Shown here piece after piece: positions 25,388 through 33,646 of a DNA stretch of 36,010 bases. Each line of letters opens with the position of its first letter. Position 1 is the stretch's first letter. The stretch comes from Polyangia bacterium (GTDB lineage Bacteria > Myxococcota_A > Polyangia > Nannocystales > Nannocystaceae). The translations under genes and the position numbers were made by a program. Below the pieces are notes generated by a model. It was not told where the DNA came from, searched no databases, and worked only from the letters and a program-made list of their open reading frames with translations. Location of the stretch: the NCBI GenBank assembly GCA_030431075.1, contig JAUIJR010000006.1:1-36010 (forward strand), in the 5' to 3' direction.

Positions 25388-26602
25388 ATGCACGCCGATC
25401 TGCTCGATCGCGACATCCGAGCCTTGCTCCCCCAACTTTGCGAGATCCGTCACGACATTCATCGGCACCCGGAGCTGGGATTCGCTGAACATCGGACTCA
25501 GGGTCTGGTGCGCCGCTGGCTCGAGGGATTGGGCTACCAGCCCCGAGACTGCGCCAAGACGGGCTTGGTGGCCGATATCGAGGGCTCCGAGCCCGGGCGC
25601 TGCGTGGCCTTGCGCGCCGACCTCGACGCGTTGCCGATGCAAGAGCACACCCCCTTGGACTGGAGATCCGTACACGAGGGGGTCGCCCACAAGTGCGGCC
25701 ACGACGGTCACACCACGATCTTGTTGGGGGTCGCGGCCCTGCTCGCCCGTCATCGCGCGGAGCTGCGCGGGCGGGTGCGCCTGATTTTTCAACCGGCCGA
25801 GGAGGGGGTCGACGGCGGGGGGGCCAAGGTCATGGTCGACGAGGGCGCGCTCGAAGGGGTCGACGAGGTCTACGGCCTGCACAACTGGCCCGGCTTTTCG
25901 CGCGGGCGTCTGCACGTGTGTGCGGGTCCGGTGATGGCCCAAGTCTTCGAGTTCGAGACCGAGATCCGCGGGCGGGGAGGACACGCCAGCCAACCCCAAG
26001 TGTGTCGCGATCCCATCGTCGCCGGCGCCGCTTTGGTGATGGCCCTGCAGACCCTGGTCTCGCGCACCCTCGGCTCCCACGAAGCTGCCATCTTGAGCGT
26101 CGGTACCTTCCACGCCGGCGAGGCCAACAACGTGATCCCGGGGGCCGCGCGACTCAGCGGGACCATCCGCTGCTTCGACGCCGAGGTCGCCGCCCGACTC
26201 GAGCGCCGCTTCGTCGAGGTGTGCGAGGGTGTGGCACGCACCCACGGTGTCGAGATCGACCCCGGGCTCGAGTCCGGCTACCCGGTGCTGAACAACGACG
26301 CCGCCTGCGCAGACGCCGTCGCCGCGGTGGCCACCGAGCTGCTCGGCGCAAAGGCCGTGAGTCGGGAGGGCCTCCCCATGACGGCCAGCGAAGACTTCGC
26401 CTACTTCACCCGCCACACGCCCGGCGCCTACTTCTTCTTGGGGGCGGGCGAGCCCGAAAACCCGACGCAGACGCCCGGCTGCCACCACCCCGACTTCGAC
26501 TTCGACGATCGACTCATCGAGACGGGGATGCGCATGTTCATGGGTTTGGTCGGCACCCGCACACTCGCCGCCGGTACGAAGCGTAGGCCAAGGCGCGCTT
26601 GA
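25388..26602 (+). CDS. M20-family amidohydrolase (peptidase M20D)
   Basis: 404 residues. Metal and catalytic motifs: HPE (27-29), DLD (78-80), CGHDGH (103-108), QPAEE (135-139), His165 in GLHNWP, a dimerisation domain with RGRGGHAS (near 196-203), and the C-terminal HHPDFDFDD. This is the hippurate hydrolase/IAA-amino-acid hydrolase/N-acetyl-L,L-diaminopimelate deacetylase group, which removes acyl groups from amino acids in the cytosol. Cys103 replaces nothing unusual: it is the family cysteine. The last about 15 residues are basic and probably disordered. It starts at a leaderless-type promoter. Confidence 0.93.
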   Translation: MHADLLDRDIRALLPQLCEIRHDIHRHPELGFAEHRTQGLVRRWLEGLGYQPRDCAKTGLVADIEGSEPGRCVALRADLDALPMQEHTPLDWRSVHEGVAHKCGHDGHTTILLGVAALLARHRAELRGRVRLIFQPAEEGVDGGGAKVMVDEGALEGVDEVYGLHNWPGFSRGRLHVCAGPVMAQVFEFETEIRGRGGHASQPQVCRDPIVAGAALVMALQTLVSRTLGSHEAAILSVGTFHAGEANNVIPGAARLSGTIRCFDAEVAARLERRFVEVCEGVARTHGVEIDPGLESGYPVLNNDAACADAVAAVATELLGAKAVSREGLPMTASEDFAYFTRHTPGAYFFLGAGEPENPTQTPGCHHPDFDFDDRLIETGMRMFMGLVGTRTLAAGTKRRPRRA

Positions 26603-26738
26603 TCCTCCGGCCAACGGGCCGCGCGCCAAAACGCACCGGGCGCCCACACTGCTCTTGCACCTAGGCGAAAGTGCGCCCGTTGAAAGCGGACCCGGGACGT
26701 GCAACAAATGATGACGAGCCCCCGGCTCACTGCGCTCC

Positions 26739-28067
26739 ATGGCTGCTCCGCTCGACGCCATTGCGACCTTGTTGGACCAAGGCGCTGCCGACTCCGCCGT
26801 CCGAATGCTGCGAAGCAGTTGGGACCCGGACATGCCCCAAGAGCATCGGGTCCCGCACTACTGCATGTGGATCCGCGGTCTGTGTGAGACCGGCGACCTC
26901 GAGCACGCGACCATCTTGGCCAAGCGTGCGGCCGAGGAGTTCCCGCGCGAGATGGACATCCTCACCGCGCTCGGCAACGTGCTCGACTTGTGCGGTGACC
27001 TCGAAGGTGCGCACAACACTTTCGCCGTCGCCCTCGACATCGACGCGAAGTCGGCGCTGGCCAACTACAACATCGGCGCGGTGCTCGAGCGACTCGGTCG
27101 CGACGAAGAAGCCGAGCGCCACTACGAGCGCGCCTTGTCCGACGAGGGTCAGCCCATGTTGGTCGAGGCCGTCGCTGCGATGGGCGGGCTCTTGCGTCGC
27201 CAAGGCCGGCTCGACGAGGCCCTCGAGATCTACGAGGAGTACCTCACCGACGATCCCCTCGACGTCGAGATCCTCGTCGAGCACGGGATCTGCTTGTCGG
27301 ACCTCGAGCAGTTCGACGACGCCCTCGATCGCTTCGCCACCGCCTTGAGCCTCGACCGCAACCACGGCGGCGCTTGGTACAACCAGGCCATCACCCTTTA
27401 TCGCCTGGGTCGCTTCGAAGAGGCGGTCAAGAGCATGGAGCACGCCCGCGTGGCCGAGCCCGGCAACCCGCTGACCTTGGTCGTGCTCGGAGCCTGGCGC
27501 CTCGTCGAGCCCAATCACTCCCTCGACGAGGCCTTGGGCTACGTCTACGGCGGCCTCGATGCCCTGCGGGCCATGGCCATGACGGCCGGCGTCTCCGATG
27601 CCTACGCCACCTTGGTGGCCGAAGAGGCCTTCGAGGCCCTGTGGCACGCGCAGCGCCCGGCCGAGGCCCGCGAGGTCGCCCGCATGGCCAGCCGCAACGG
27701 CTGGATCACGCCGCACATGCTCGAGGTCCTCAACCAGCACGAGTACGGCGTGACCACCGAGGTCCGCGCCTACCGCTTGGTGGCCCGCGCCAGCGCGGAC
27801 GCGGCCGTCGACGTCTTCGACGACGCCGATAGCTACACGACCGACCTCACCGTCGTCGCGGCCGACGAAGACGAGGCCTGCGAGCTGGCCTTGCGCTGGC
27901 TCTCCGACGTCGAGCCCAAGCTGCGCTACGAAGTCGAGGTCATCGCCCGCGAAAAGCGTGGCGCCCGCCCGCCCGAGCCGCGTGCCCGTGGCGTCGCCGC
28001 CATCGAGCAGCCGCGGAACTTCTTCGCCGAGCCGCCCGCGCGCAGCAACAGCCCGCGCGACGCCTGA
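26739..28067 (+). CDS. TPR-repeat protein
   Basis: 442 residues. Residues about 10-270 form at least seven TPR hairpins with the usual pattern (for example ALANYNIGAVLERLGRDEEA as a landmark). The remainder has longer helices without clear TPR spacing, a small mixed region (about 350-410) and a disordered Pro/Arg tail. No signal peptide, membrane segment or enzyme motif is present, so it is a cytosolic protein-protein adaptor. It follows the M20 gene by 136 bases; in that gap 26637-26643 and 26673-26679 form a 7-bp inverted repeat, and no good ribosome site precedes ATG 26739. Confidence 0.85.
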   Translation: MAAPLDAIATLLDQGAADSAVRMLRSSWDPDMPQEHRVPHYCMWIRGLCETGDLEHATILAKRAAEEFPREMDILTALGNVLDLCGDLEGAHNTFAVALDIDAKSALANYNIGAVLERLGRDEEAERHYERALSDEGQPMLVEAVAAMGGLLRRQGRLDEALEIYEEYLTDDPLDVEILVEHGICLSDLEQFDDALDRFATALSLDRNHGGAWYNQAITLYRLGRFEEAVKSMEHARVAEPGNPLTLVVLGAWRLVEPNHSLDEALGYVYGGLDALRAMAMTAGVSDAYATLVAEEAFEALWHAQRPAEAREVARMASRNGWITPHMLEVLNQHEYGVTTEVRAYRLVARASADAAVDVFDDADSYTTDLTVVAADEDEACELALRWLSDVEPKLRYEVEVIAREKRGARPPEPRARGVAAIEQPRNFFAEPPARSNSPRDA

Positions 28068-28083
28068 GGGCGGTCCGCCTCGA

Positions 28084-28145
28084 GGGCGCTGCGCCGAGCG
28101 CCCCGCCTCTCATGAGGCGAGTCCTCGCCTAGACCCGGCTTAGGC
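28084..28145. terminator. Cluster of four overlapping hairpins between convergent genes
   Basis: Stems: GGGCGCT/AGCGCCC (28084-28090 and 28097-28103), CGCCTC/GAGGCG (28104-28109 and 28114-28119), AGGCGA/TCGCCT (28115-28120 and 28125-28130), and GCCTA/TAGGC (28127-28131 and 28141-28145). The second and third share an arm, so they are mutually exclusive. Probably a bidirectional terminator for the TPR and YbgF-like genes; no U-runs. Confidence 0.5.
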
Positions 28146-28153
28146 TGCGCACC

Positions 28154-29017
28154 TCAGCTGGCGTCTTGGCCCTGGCCGGCGTCGGCCTTGTCGGCGCCTT
28201 GCTTGTCCAAGCAGATCGAGCCGTCGTCCTTCTCGAGCACGGAGATCTGTTTTTTCGCCTGCGTCTTGTAGCGGTCGGGCGCCTCGGAGCCCTCGGCCCC
28301 CAGCGCGTTGAAGTAGGCGATCGCCTTTTGGCACTGGCCGACCTTGGCGAAGGCGAGGCCCGAGTAGTACAGGGCGTCGTGCAGCTCGGCGGCCTCGGGC
28401 GCGTTCTTGACGATCCAGTAGAACTCGCCGAGGGCGCTTCGGTAGTCGCGCTCGCTGTACAAGGTCAGACCGATCTTGAAGCGGACCTCGGGCTCCTTGG
28501 CGTCGCCGGGGTAGCGGCTGAGGTAGGTGCGGTAGAGGCGACGCGACTGCTTGTAGTTTTTGGCCCGCAGCTGACGCTCGGCCTCGTTGAGCAGGGGCGT
28601 CTTGCCCTCGGGGATGTCGGTCGCCTCGTTGAGCTTGGCCTCGAGGTTACCGAGACGCTGGTCCATGGCCCCGCGCATCTCGTCGATGTTCGAGGCCAAG
28701 GCGGCGGCCTCGTGCTGGCTGTCCTCGGCCAGACCGCGGACCATGCCGAGCTCGCTTTGCATCTCTTGGACTTGCAGACCCAAGTTGGCCTGGTTCGTGC
28801 GCAAGAGTTCTTCGGCCTCTTTGAGTCGCGCCTGCAGCTCGTCGGCCGAGGTCTCGGCCTCGGCGATCGTCTCTTGGAGCTGGGTGTCGCGAGAGGCGAC
28901 TTGGGTCTCGAGTTGGGCGACCCGCTTTTCGAGGTCGTCGTGCTGGAGGGTCGTCGCGCAGCCGGCGCTGCCGAGCGTGAGGACGAACAGGGAGGCGAGA
29001 GTCGTGATTCGGTTCAT
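28154..29017 (-). CDS. ybgF: YbgF/CpoB-like lipoprotein with coiled coil and TPR
   Basis: 287 residues from ATG 29017; 25 extra upstream codons would precede the signal and are rejected. The signal ends LTLGSAGC with Cys20 lipidated, whereas E. coli CpoB has a cleaved, non-lipidated signal. Residues about 25-145 are a long coiled coil (EKRVAQLETQVASRD...). Residues about 160-265 are three TPRs with the pattern NEAERQLRAKNYKQSRRLYRTYLSRYPGD (landmark) and LYYSGLAFAKVGQCQKAIAYF. CpoB/YbgF links the Tol-Pal system with peptidoglycan synthesis at the division site. Here it is away from tolB (4.6-5.9 kb). Confidence 0.85.
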   Translation of the reverse strand: MNRITTLASLFVLTLGSAGCATTLQHDDLEKRVAQLETQVASRDTQLQETIAEAETSADELQARLKEAEELLRTNQANLGLQVQEMQSELGMVRGLAEDSQHEAAALASNIDEMRGAMDQRLGNLEAKLNEATDIPEGKTPLLNEAERQLRAKNYKQSRRLYRTYLSRYPGDAKEPEVRFKIGLTLYSERDYRSALGEFYWIVKNAPEAAELHDALYYSGLAFAKVGQCQKAIAYFNALGAEGSEAPDRYKTQAKKQISVLEKDDGSICLDKQGADKADAGQGQDAS

Positions 29018-29159
29018 GGCGGCTCCGGCGGATCCGAGGGGGGATCCGGCGCTGAGTTCGGGGCGCGGGGTTCGGGGCGAAAGCTGGGGCAAAGCGAGAA
29101 CGCACGGGGCCGCGGGGGACTTCCGAGACCCCTGCGAGCAGACGCGAATGCCTGCCTGG

Positions 29160-29191
29160 GGTCAAAATTCGTGCGAATCCCGGCAATTGCC
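29160..29191 (-). promoter_or_regulatory. Two tandem palindromes upstream of the YbgF-like gene
   Basis: ATTCG-TG-CGAAT (29167-29178) and GGCAATTGCC (29182-29191) stand three bases apart. TTGACC on the minus strand (29165-29160) overlaps their edge and has TCTGCT 17 bases away (29142-29137), a weak -10. This could be a regulated promoter for the YbgF-like gene with a leader of about 115 bases. The 212-base region 29018-29229 otherwise holds nothing recognised. Confidence 0.35.
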
Positions 29192-29229
29192 CGGAATCGG
29201 GCGGGTTCTAGCTCCCCCCCATCGGGGTG

Positions 29230-29862
29230 TCAACCGGCGGCGGGGCGCGCGCCCATTCGCAGCAAGAAGGCGCGGCCCTCGAGCTCGAAGCGGGCTTCGT
29301 AGGCCTCGGCCCCGATCTCGACGATGTCGGCGCGGGCCACTCGCAGCTGCGGCGCGTCGACCCCCGGGCGCGGCCCGAGGTTGAAGCGGTGCAGCAAGTA
29401 GCTCTCCCAATCGAGTCCGGCGAAGTCCGCCTCGTGCACCTCGAGCTCCCAGTCGAGCTCGATGCGATCTCCGATGTGCATGCGCGGCGTGGTCTGCACC
29501 CGAAAGATGCGCTCGCCTTCGTTCGTGGGCACGACCTGATCGAAGGCCAAGCTCTGGCCGTCGCCCGCGACGACGCTGCGCACCATGACCGCCTCTTCGG
29601 CCTCGAGGTCCACGACTTGAATCTCGAGCTGCATCGGGACCAGCGCCTCGGCCTCCCCGCTGAACAGGGCCACCGACAAGGAAGGCGCGCGCTGCAAGCT
29701 CGTCGCGTCCAAGATCTCCTGGGCGGCCGCGTCCATGTCGAAGTGGCGCTCCACGGTGGCTGTATCGAGGGCCTCGGTCTGCGTGGCGTGAGGCCACGCG
29801 CCGGTCAGCGCCCAGGCGAAAGCGGGGAGCACGAGCGAAGATCGCAAGGCGACGGCACGCAT
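29230..29862 (-). CDS. Secreted protein of unknown function
   Basis: 210 residues from ATG 29862; the frame stays open far upstream but that part lies antisense to murA and is not coding. A signal peptide (about 1-25, with a hydrophobic core LVLPAFAWALTGAW) directs export. The mature protein is acidic and beta-rich with alternating strands (PMQLEIQVVDLEAEE, DRIELDWELEVHEADF), with no cysteine in the mature part and no enzyme motif. I do not recognise the family; it has the look of a DUF3857-like or other beta-sandwich domain without the transglutaminase part. It is 212 bases upstream of the YbgF-like gene and diverges from the next gene with about 100 bases between starts. Confidence 0.8.
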   Translation of the reverse strand: MRAVALRSSLVLPAFAWALTGAWPHATQTEALDTATVERHFDMDAAAQEILDATSLQRAPSLSVALFSGEAEALVPMQLEIQVVDLEAEEAVMVRSVVAGDGQSLAFDQVVPTNEGERIFRVQTTPRMHIGDRIELDWELEVHEADFAGLDWESYLLHRFNLGPRPGVDAPQLRVARADIVEIGAEAYEARFELEGRAFLLRMGARPAAG

Positions 29863-29914
29863 GGCACCAAAGAGACATGCTTTGAGGCGCCGACCTAATT
29901 TTCGTCGCAAAGAT

Positions 29915-29942
29915 CCCCGCGCCCCTTTGTTTGGGCGCGGGG
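29915..29942. promoter_or_regulatory. 10-bp hairpin in the divergent gap before the anchored unknown gene
   Basis: CCCCGCGCCC (29915-29924) pairs perfectly with GGGCGCGGGG (29933-29942) around the loop CTTTGTTT. It lies between the starts at 29862 (minus) and 29961 (plus), so it is more likely an operator or leader hairpin than a terminator. Confidence 0.4.
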
Positions 29943-29960
29943 CTGCGGCAAGGTCGTGGG

Positions 29961-30911
29961 GTGAGCCTCCGCGCACCCGTGCTCGGCCTCGTGCTCGTCT
30001 CCCTCGGCGCCCTCGGGCTCGGTGGGTGGCTGCGCTGGCGCGTCTCGGAGGAGGGCGAACGCCTTCGTTTGGCCTACCGCGCCCCGACCGACTGCGTGCA
30101 GGCCTACCGCGTGCAGGTCGACGAGAGCTTCGAGATCGAGGGCTACGGGCGCTTTTACAACCGCGCCGAAGAGCACTCGGTGGGCTGGCTGGGCCTCGGT
30201 CGCGACGACGCGGGTGAGCTGCGGGTCGTCTACGAAAGCGAAGACGCGGGCGTTCGCGCCGCGGATCCGCGGAGCGAGTCGGCCGGCGCGCGCGACCCGG
30301 TCTCGACCGCTCGGGGGCTCTACATCGACCGTACGCAGATCGGTCCGGCCGCCGCCGACGCGAGCTGCCGCGACCGCAGCTGGGATCCTCTCGAGGACGC
30401 GCTGGCCCTGGGCTTTCCCCGCCTGCCGACCCACCCGGTCGCCGTCGGCAGCAGCTGGCGGGGGGCGCGAGTGTCGGGCGACGGGAGCACCTGCTCGGCG
30501 CGCGAGATCTGCTGCAACCTCGGCGCGTGCACGGATCTCGGTGACCCCAAAGCCGCGGGCGGTCGCGACCGCAGCGCGCCTTGTGTGCTGCCCGACTGGC
30601 GCGAGCAGGTCGAAGCCTTGCCGGGCATGGACCCCGCGCGCGAGCTGGCGATCGTCGGCCAGTGGTCGGATCGGGCGCCGGGCGAGCTGGGCGCGAGCGC
30701 GAGCCGTCGGGTGCGATGGGAGGTGGGCCTACAGCGGGTCCGCAGCGCCGAATTTCGCTACGTACACCCCTTTTTGGGGGTGGTGCGCGAAGTTCGGCTC
30801 GAGGCCATCGATCGCTGCGAGTCGCTCGAGCCCGCCCGCGAGGCGCCCGAAGCCCTCGCTCGCATCGAAGCGGCTTTCGAGTATAAGCGGCCCTCCGGGA
30901 ATCCCGGCTGA
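29961..30911 (+). CDS. Membrane-anchored, Cys-containing protein of unknown function
   Basis: 316 residues from GTG 29961 (AAGG about 9 nt upstream); a start 10 codons earlier falls in the hairpin. An N-terminal hydrophobic segment (about 6-25: [16 protein letters not shown]) anchors or exports it. The extracytoplasmic part is beta-rich, with cysteines in a cluster near residues 176-192 ([13 protein letters not shown]) and a charged tail. No enzyme motif is recognised. It precedes murA by 73 bases on the same strand and may be the first gene of that run; a long separate frame also open here is murA's own upstream extension and is not coding. Confidence 0.75.
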   Translation: MSLRAPVLGLVLVSLGALGLGGWLRWRVSEEGERLRLAYRAPTDCVQAYRVQVDESFEIEGYGRFYNRAEEHSVGWLGLGRDDAGELRVVYESEDAGVRAADPRSESAGARDPVSTARGLYIDRTQIGPAAADASCRDRSWDPLEDALALGFPRLPTHPVAVGSSWRGARVSGDGSTCSAREICCNLGACTDLGDPKAAGGRDRSAPCVLPDWREQVEALPGMDPARELAIVGQWSDRAPGELGASASRRVRWEVGLQRVRSAEFRYVHPFLGVVREVRLEAIDRCESLEPAREAPEALARIEAAFEYKRPSGNPG

Positions 30912-30984
30912 GGCGGGGGCGTCCCCCGAGAGCACACAGTGCAAAAGGCCCCGCCGACCCGGGGTCGCAGCAGCGAGAGAGTTC

Positions 30985-32268
30985 ATGGACAAGATCGTGA
31001 TCGAAGGAGGCGCGCGCCTCGAAGGAGACATCGAAGTGCTCGGGGCCAAAAACGCAGCCCTGCCGATCCAGTGCGCCGCCTTGTTGGGCGACGGCGCGAG
31101 CACGCTGCACCACGTGCCGCAGCTGACCGACGTCCACACCATGAACCGCCTGCTCGAGGGTCTCGGCTGCACGACCGCGAGCCCCGAAGGTCAACCGCGG
31201 ACGGTCCGCATCGATCCCCGCGGCGTGGCCGAAGGCGCCCTCGAGGCGCCCTACGAGCGGGTCAAGACCATGCGCGCCTCGGTCACGGTGATGGGGCCCC
31301 TGGTCGCCCGCTACGGCCGCGCGCGCGTCAGCTTGCCTGGCGGCTGTGCGATCGGGGCGCGCCCGATCGACCAGCACCTCAAGGGCCTCGAGGCCCTGGG
31401 CGCCGAGGTCACGCTCGAGCACGGCTACGTCGACGTGGTCGCGCCGCGCGAGGGCTTGCGTGGATCCGATTTCGTCTTCGACAAGGTCACCGTCGGCGGC
31501 ACCCAAAACCTGATGATGGCGGCGAGCTTGGCCCGCGGGCACTCCCGCCTCGAGAACGTCGCGCGCGAGCCGGAGGTCCAAGACCTCGCCGTCTTCTTGA
31601 ACAAGATGGGCGCCAAGGTGCGCGGCGCCGGGACCTCGGTGATCGAGATCGACGGCGTCGATACCCTGCACGGGATCGAGCACGCGATCTTGCCGGACCG
31701 CATCGAAGCCGGGACCTTTCTCGTCGCGGCTGCGATCACCGGCGGCGACGTCTTGTTGAAAAATGCGCCCGTCGATCACATGCACGCGGTGATCGCCAAG
31801 GCCCAAGAGGCCGGCGTCGAGTGCACGGTCGAGCGCGAGGGGCTGCGCGTCGTCGGCCCCGATCGCCTGGGCCCGATCGACGTGACCACCCGCCCGCACC
31901 CCGGCTTTCCCACCGACATGCAGGCCCAGATCATGGTCTTGGCCACCCAAGCCGACGGCCAGAGCCTGATCACGGAGACGATCTTCGAAAATCGCTTCAT
32001 GCACGTGCCCGAGCTCAACCGCCTCGGCGCCGATATCGTGGTCAACGGCAATGCCGCCGTGGTGCGCGGAAAATCGGCATTCTCGGGCACCACGGTGATG
32101 GCCACGGACCTGCGCGCCAGCGCCAGCTTGGTGATCGCGGGCCTGATCGCCGAGGGCCGGACCGAGGTCCGGCGCATCTACCACGTCGATCGCGGCTACG
32201 AAGCCCTCGAAGCGCGCTTACGCCCCCTCGGGGCCCGCATCGAGCGCTATCATGGCGCACGTGGCTGA
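30985..32268 (+). CDS. murA: UDP-N-acetylglucosamine 1-carboxyvinyltransferase
   Basis: 427 residues, normal length. MurA transfers enolpyruvate from PEP to UDP-GlcNAc, the first committed step of peptidoglycan synthesis. Residues start at [26 protein letters not shown] (landmark); Lys22-Asn23 belong to the KN motif. The flexible loop carries the PEP-binding cysteine, Cys121, in [16 protein letters not shown], so the enzyme should be sensitive to fosfomycin-type Cys alkylation. The C-terminal half ends with [17 protein letters not shown] and the DRGYE motif. The start is ATG 30985 with GAGAGA 4-8 nt upstream; frames running far upstream are not coding. The last 17 bases overlap hisG. Confidence 0.95.
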   Translation: MDKIVIEGGARLEGDIEVLGAKNAALPIQCAALLGDGASTLHHVPQLTDVHTMNRLLEGLGCTTASPEGQPRTVRIDPRGVAEGALEAPYERVKTMRASVTVMGPLVARYGRARVSLPGGCAIGARPIDQHLKGLEALGAEVTLEHGYVDVVAPREGLRGSDFVFDKVTVGGTQNLMMAASLARGHSRLENVAREPEVQDLAVFLNKMGAKVRGAGTSVIEIDGVDTLHGIEHAILPDRIEAGTFLVAAAITGGDVLLKNAPVDHMHAVIAKAQEAGVECTVEREGLRVVGPDRLGPIDVTTRPHPGFPTDMQAQIMVLATQADGQSLITETIFENRFMHVPELNRLGADIVVNGNAAVVRGKSAFSGTTVMATDLRASASLVIAGLIAEGRTEVRRIYHVDRGYEALEARLRPLGARIERYHGARG

Positions 32269-32938
32269 GCGCCTCACCCTCGCCCTTCCGAAGGGACGCA
32301 TCCTCAAAGCCGCGGCGCCGATGCTCGCCGCGGTCGGTGTCGACGTGGCCGCGCTGCTCGCCGACGCCAAGGACCGTCGCTTGCGTTTCGATCTCGACGA
32401 CGCGCTGAGCGTCTTGCTCGTCAAGCCGGTCGATGTGCCGACCTACGTCGCGCACGGGATCGCCCAGCTGGGCATCGCCGGCTACGACACCATCGAAGAA
32501 GAGGGGCGCGACCTCTACGTGCCGGTGGACCTCGGGATCGGTCGCTGCCGCATGTCGGTGGCCCAACCCGTGGAGGCGCACCGCGAGCTTCGCCCCGGCG
32601 AGACGGTGCGGGTCGCCACCAAGTATCCCAACATCGCGCGGCGCCACTACCACCGCCTCGGTGTCCCGGCGCAGATCATCAAGCTCTACGGCTCCGTCGA
32701 GCTCGGCCCCTTGACCGGCCTCGCCGATCAGATCGTCGACGTGGTCGAAAGCGGCGAGACCCTGCGACAAAACGGCCTCGTCGAGCTCGAGACGATCTTC
32801 GAGGTCTCGAGCCGCCTCGTCGTCCACCCGCCCAGCCTCAAGCTGTGGCGGCCGCGACTCGAGCCTCTGATCGCCGGCCTCGAGACCCAGGTCCGCGCGC
32901 TTCAAACCGACGCGGCGAAGAAGGTCCGCGCCTCGTGA
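32252..32938 (+). CDS. hisG: ATP phosphoribosyltransferase, short form
   Basis: 228 residues, the short form (HisGS) without the C-terminal ACT-like histidine-sensing domain. It joins ATP and PRPP in the first step of histidine synthesis. Motifs: [10 protein letters not shown] (8-17), the PRPP-binding [19 protein letters not shown] stretch, and the following TLRQNGL. Short HisG usually needs HisZ, a regulatory subunit related to histidyl-tRNA synthetase; no hisZ is in the window. It overlaps murA by 17 bases and its stop overlaps the next start (GTGA), indicating translational coupling. Confidence 0.93.
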   Translation: MAHVAERLTLALPKGRILKAAAPMLAAVGVDVAALLADAKDRRLRFDLDDALSVLLVKPVDVPTYVAHGIAQLGIAGYDTIEEEGRDLYVPVDLGIGRCRMSVAQPVEAHRELRPGETVRVATKYPNIARRHYHRLGVPAQIIKLYGSVELGPLTGLADQIVDVVESGETLRQNGLVELETIFEVSSRLVVHPPSLKLWRPRLEPLIAGLETQVRALQTDAAKKVRAS

Positions 32939-33639
32939 GCCCTCCCTCCCAGCACCCCCTGGTCGCGCGCGCGCTCGAGAACCTGCTCGTGCACCCGCGT
33001 TTGCGGAGCCAAAATCTGCTCCCGGATCCGCGTCGACTCGCGGCCATGGCCCACAGCTTCCCCGCCTTGATGCCCTTCGAGGGGCGGCAGTATCGACACG
33101 TCAAAGCCGTGCTCGACTGGGACCACATGATCCCCTCGGAGCGCGCGACCTTGCGCTTGTACTGCGCGCACGAGGACCACGAGGCGCGCTTGTTGGACCT
33201 GCAGTTCAAGCAGCGCGACGAGGAGATCCGCCGCGACGATCTTTTTCCCGAGTTCGACGTGCCCGACTACGGGGAGATCGATGCGGCCGAGACCTACTTG
33301 GCCAGCGTCGAGATCGAGACCTGGCAGCTCGAGGACCTGCGCTTTTTTTCCGACTGGCGCCGCGAGATCCGCGGCACCATCGCCCGTGGGGCCTTGGCCG
33401 CCGTGCGTCGCCGCGACGCCTTTCGCAACGCCTACGCGCGCCGACGCAGCGACGCGCTCGGCGGCGCGGTGGTCGTGGGCTGGGCCCCACCGGCCTTGGC
33501 CCACGCTGAACACTGGGGCGTCGAGGTGTGGTTGGTGACCGACTTCGACGGCGCCTCGGGCAGCGCCTTGGTGTTCATGGTCGACCACAAGACCCTCGCG
33601 GTCACCCGCGAGTACGAGACCGAGATCCACATCGCCTGA
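32935..33639 (+). CDS. Conserved-looking protein of unknown function between hisG and aroA
   Basis: 234 residues from GTG 32935, which overlaps the hisG stop as GTGA; an earlier start at 32845 would run 94 bases through hisG and give a low-complexity extension. It looks like a soluble, mainly helical protein: charged and aromatic, with a cluster of Tyr and Trp (for example YLASVEIETWQLEDLRFF as a landmark near 119-136). No signal, membrane segment or catalytic motif is visible, and no family is recognised. Its position inside a tightly coupled murA-hisG-aroA run suggests a housekeeping role. It ends 7 bases before aroA. Confidence 0.78.
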   Translation: MSPPSQHPLVARALENLLVHPRLRSQNLLPDPRRLAAMAHSFPALMPFEGRQYRHVKAVLDWDHMIPSERATLRLYCAHEDHEARLLDLQFKQRDEEIRRDDLFPEFDVPDYGEIDAAETYLASVEIETWQLEDLRFFSDWRREIRGTIARGALAAVRRRDAFRNAYARRRSDALGGAVVVGWAPPALAHAEHWGVEVWLVTDFDGASGSALVFMVDHKTLAVTREYETEIHIA

Positions 33640-33646
33640 GTCGACC

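Noticed and set aside
29863-32184. A long minus-strand extension of the 210-residue secreted protein, antisense to murA
   Set aside because: The signal peptide begins at 29862 and everything upstream is opposite murA and the anchored protein, with low-complexity sequence.
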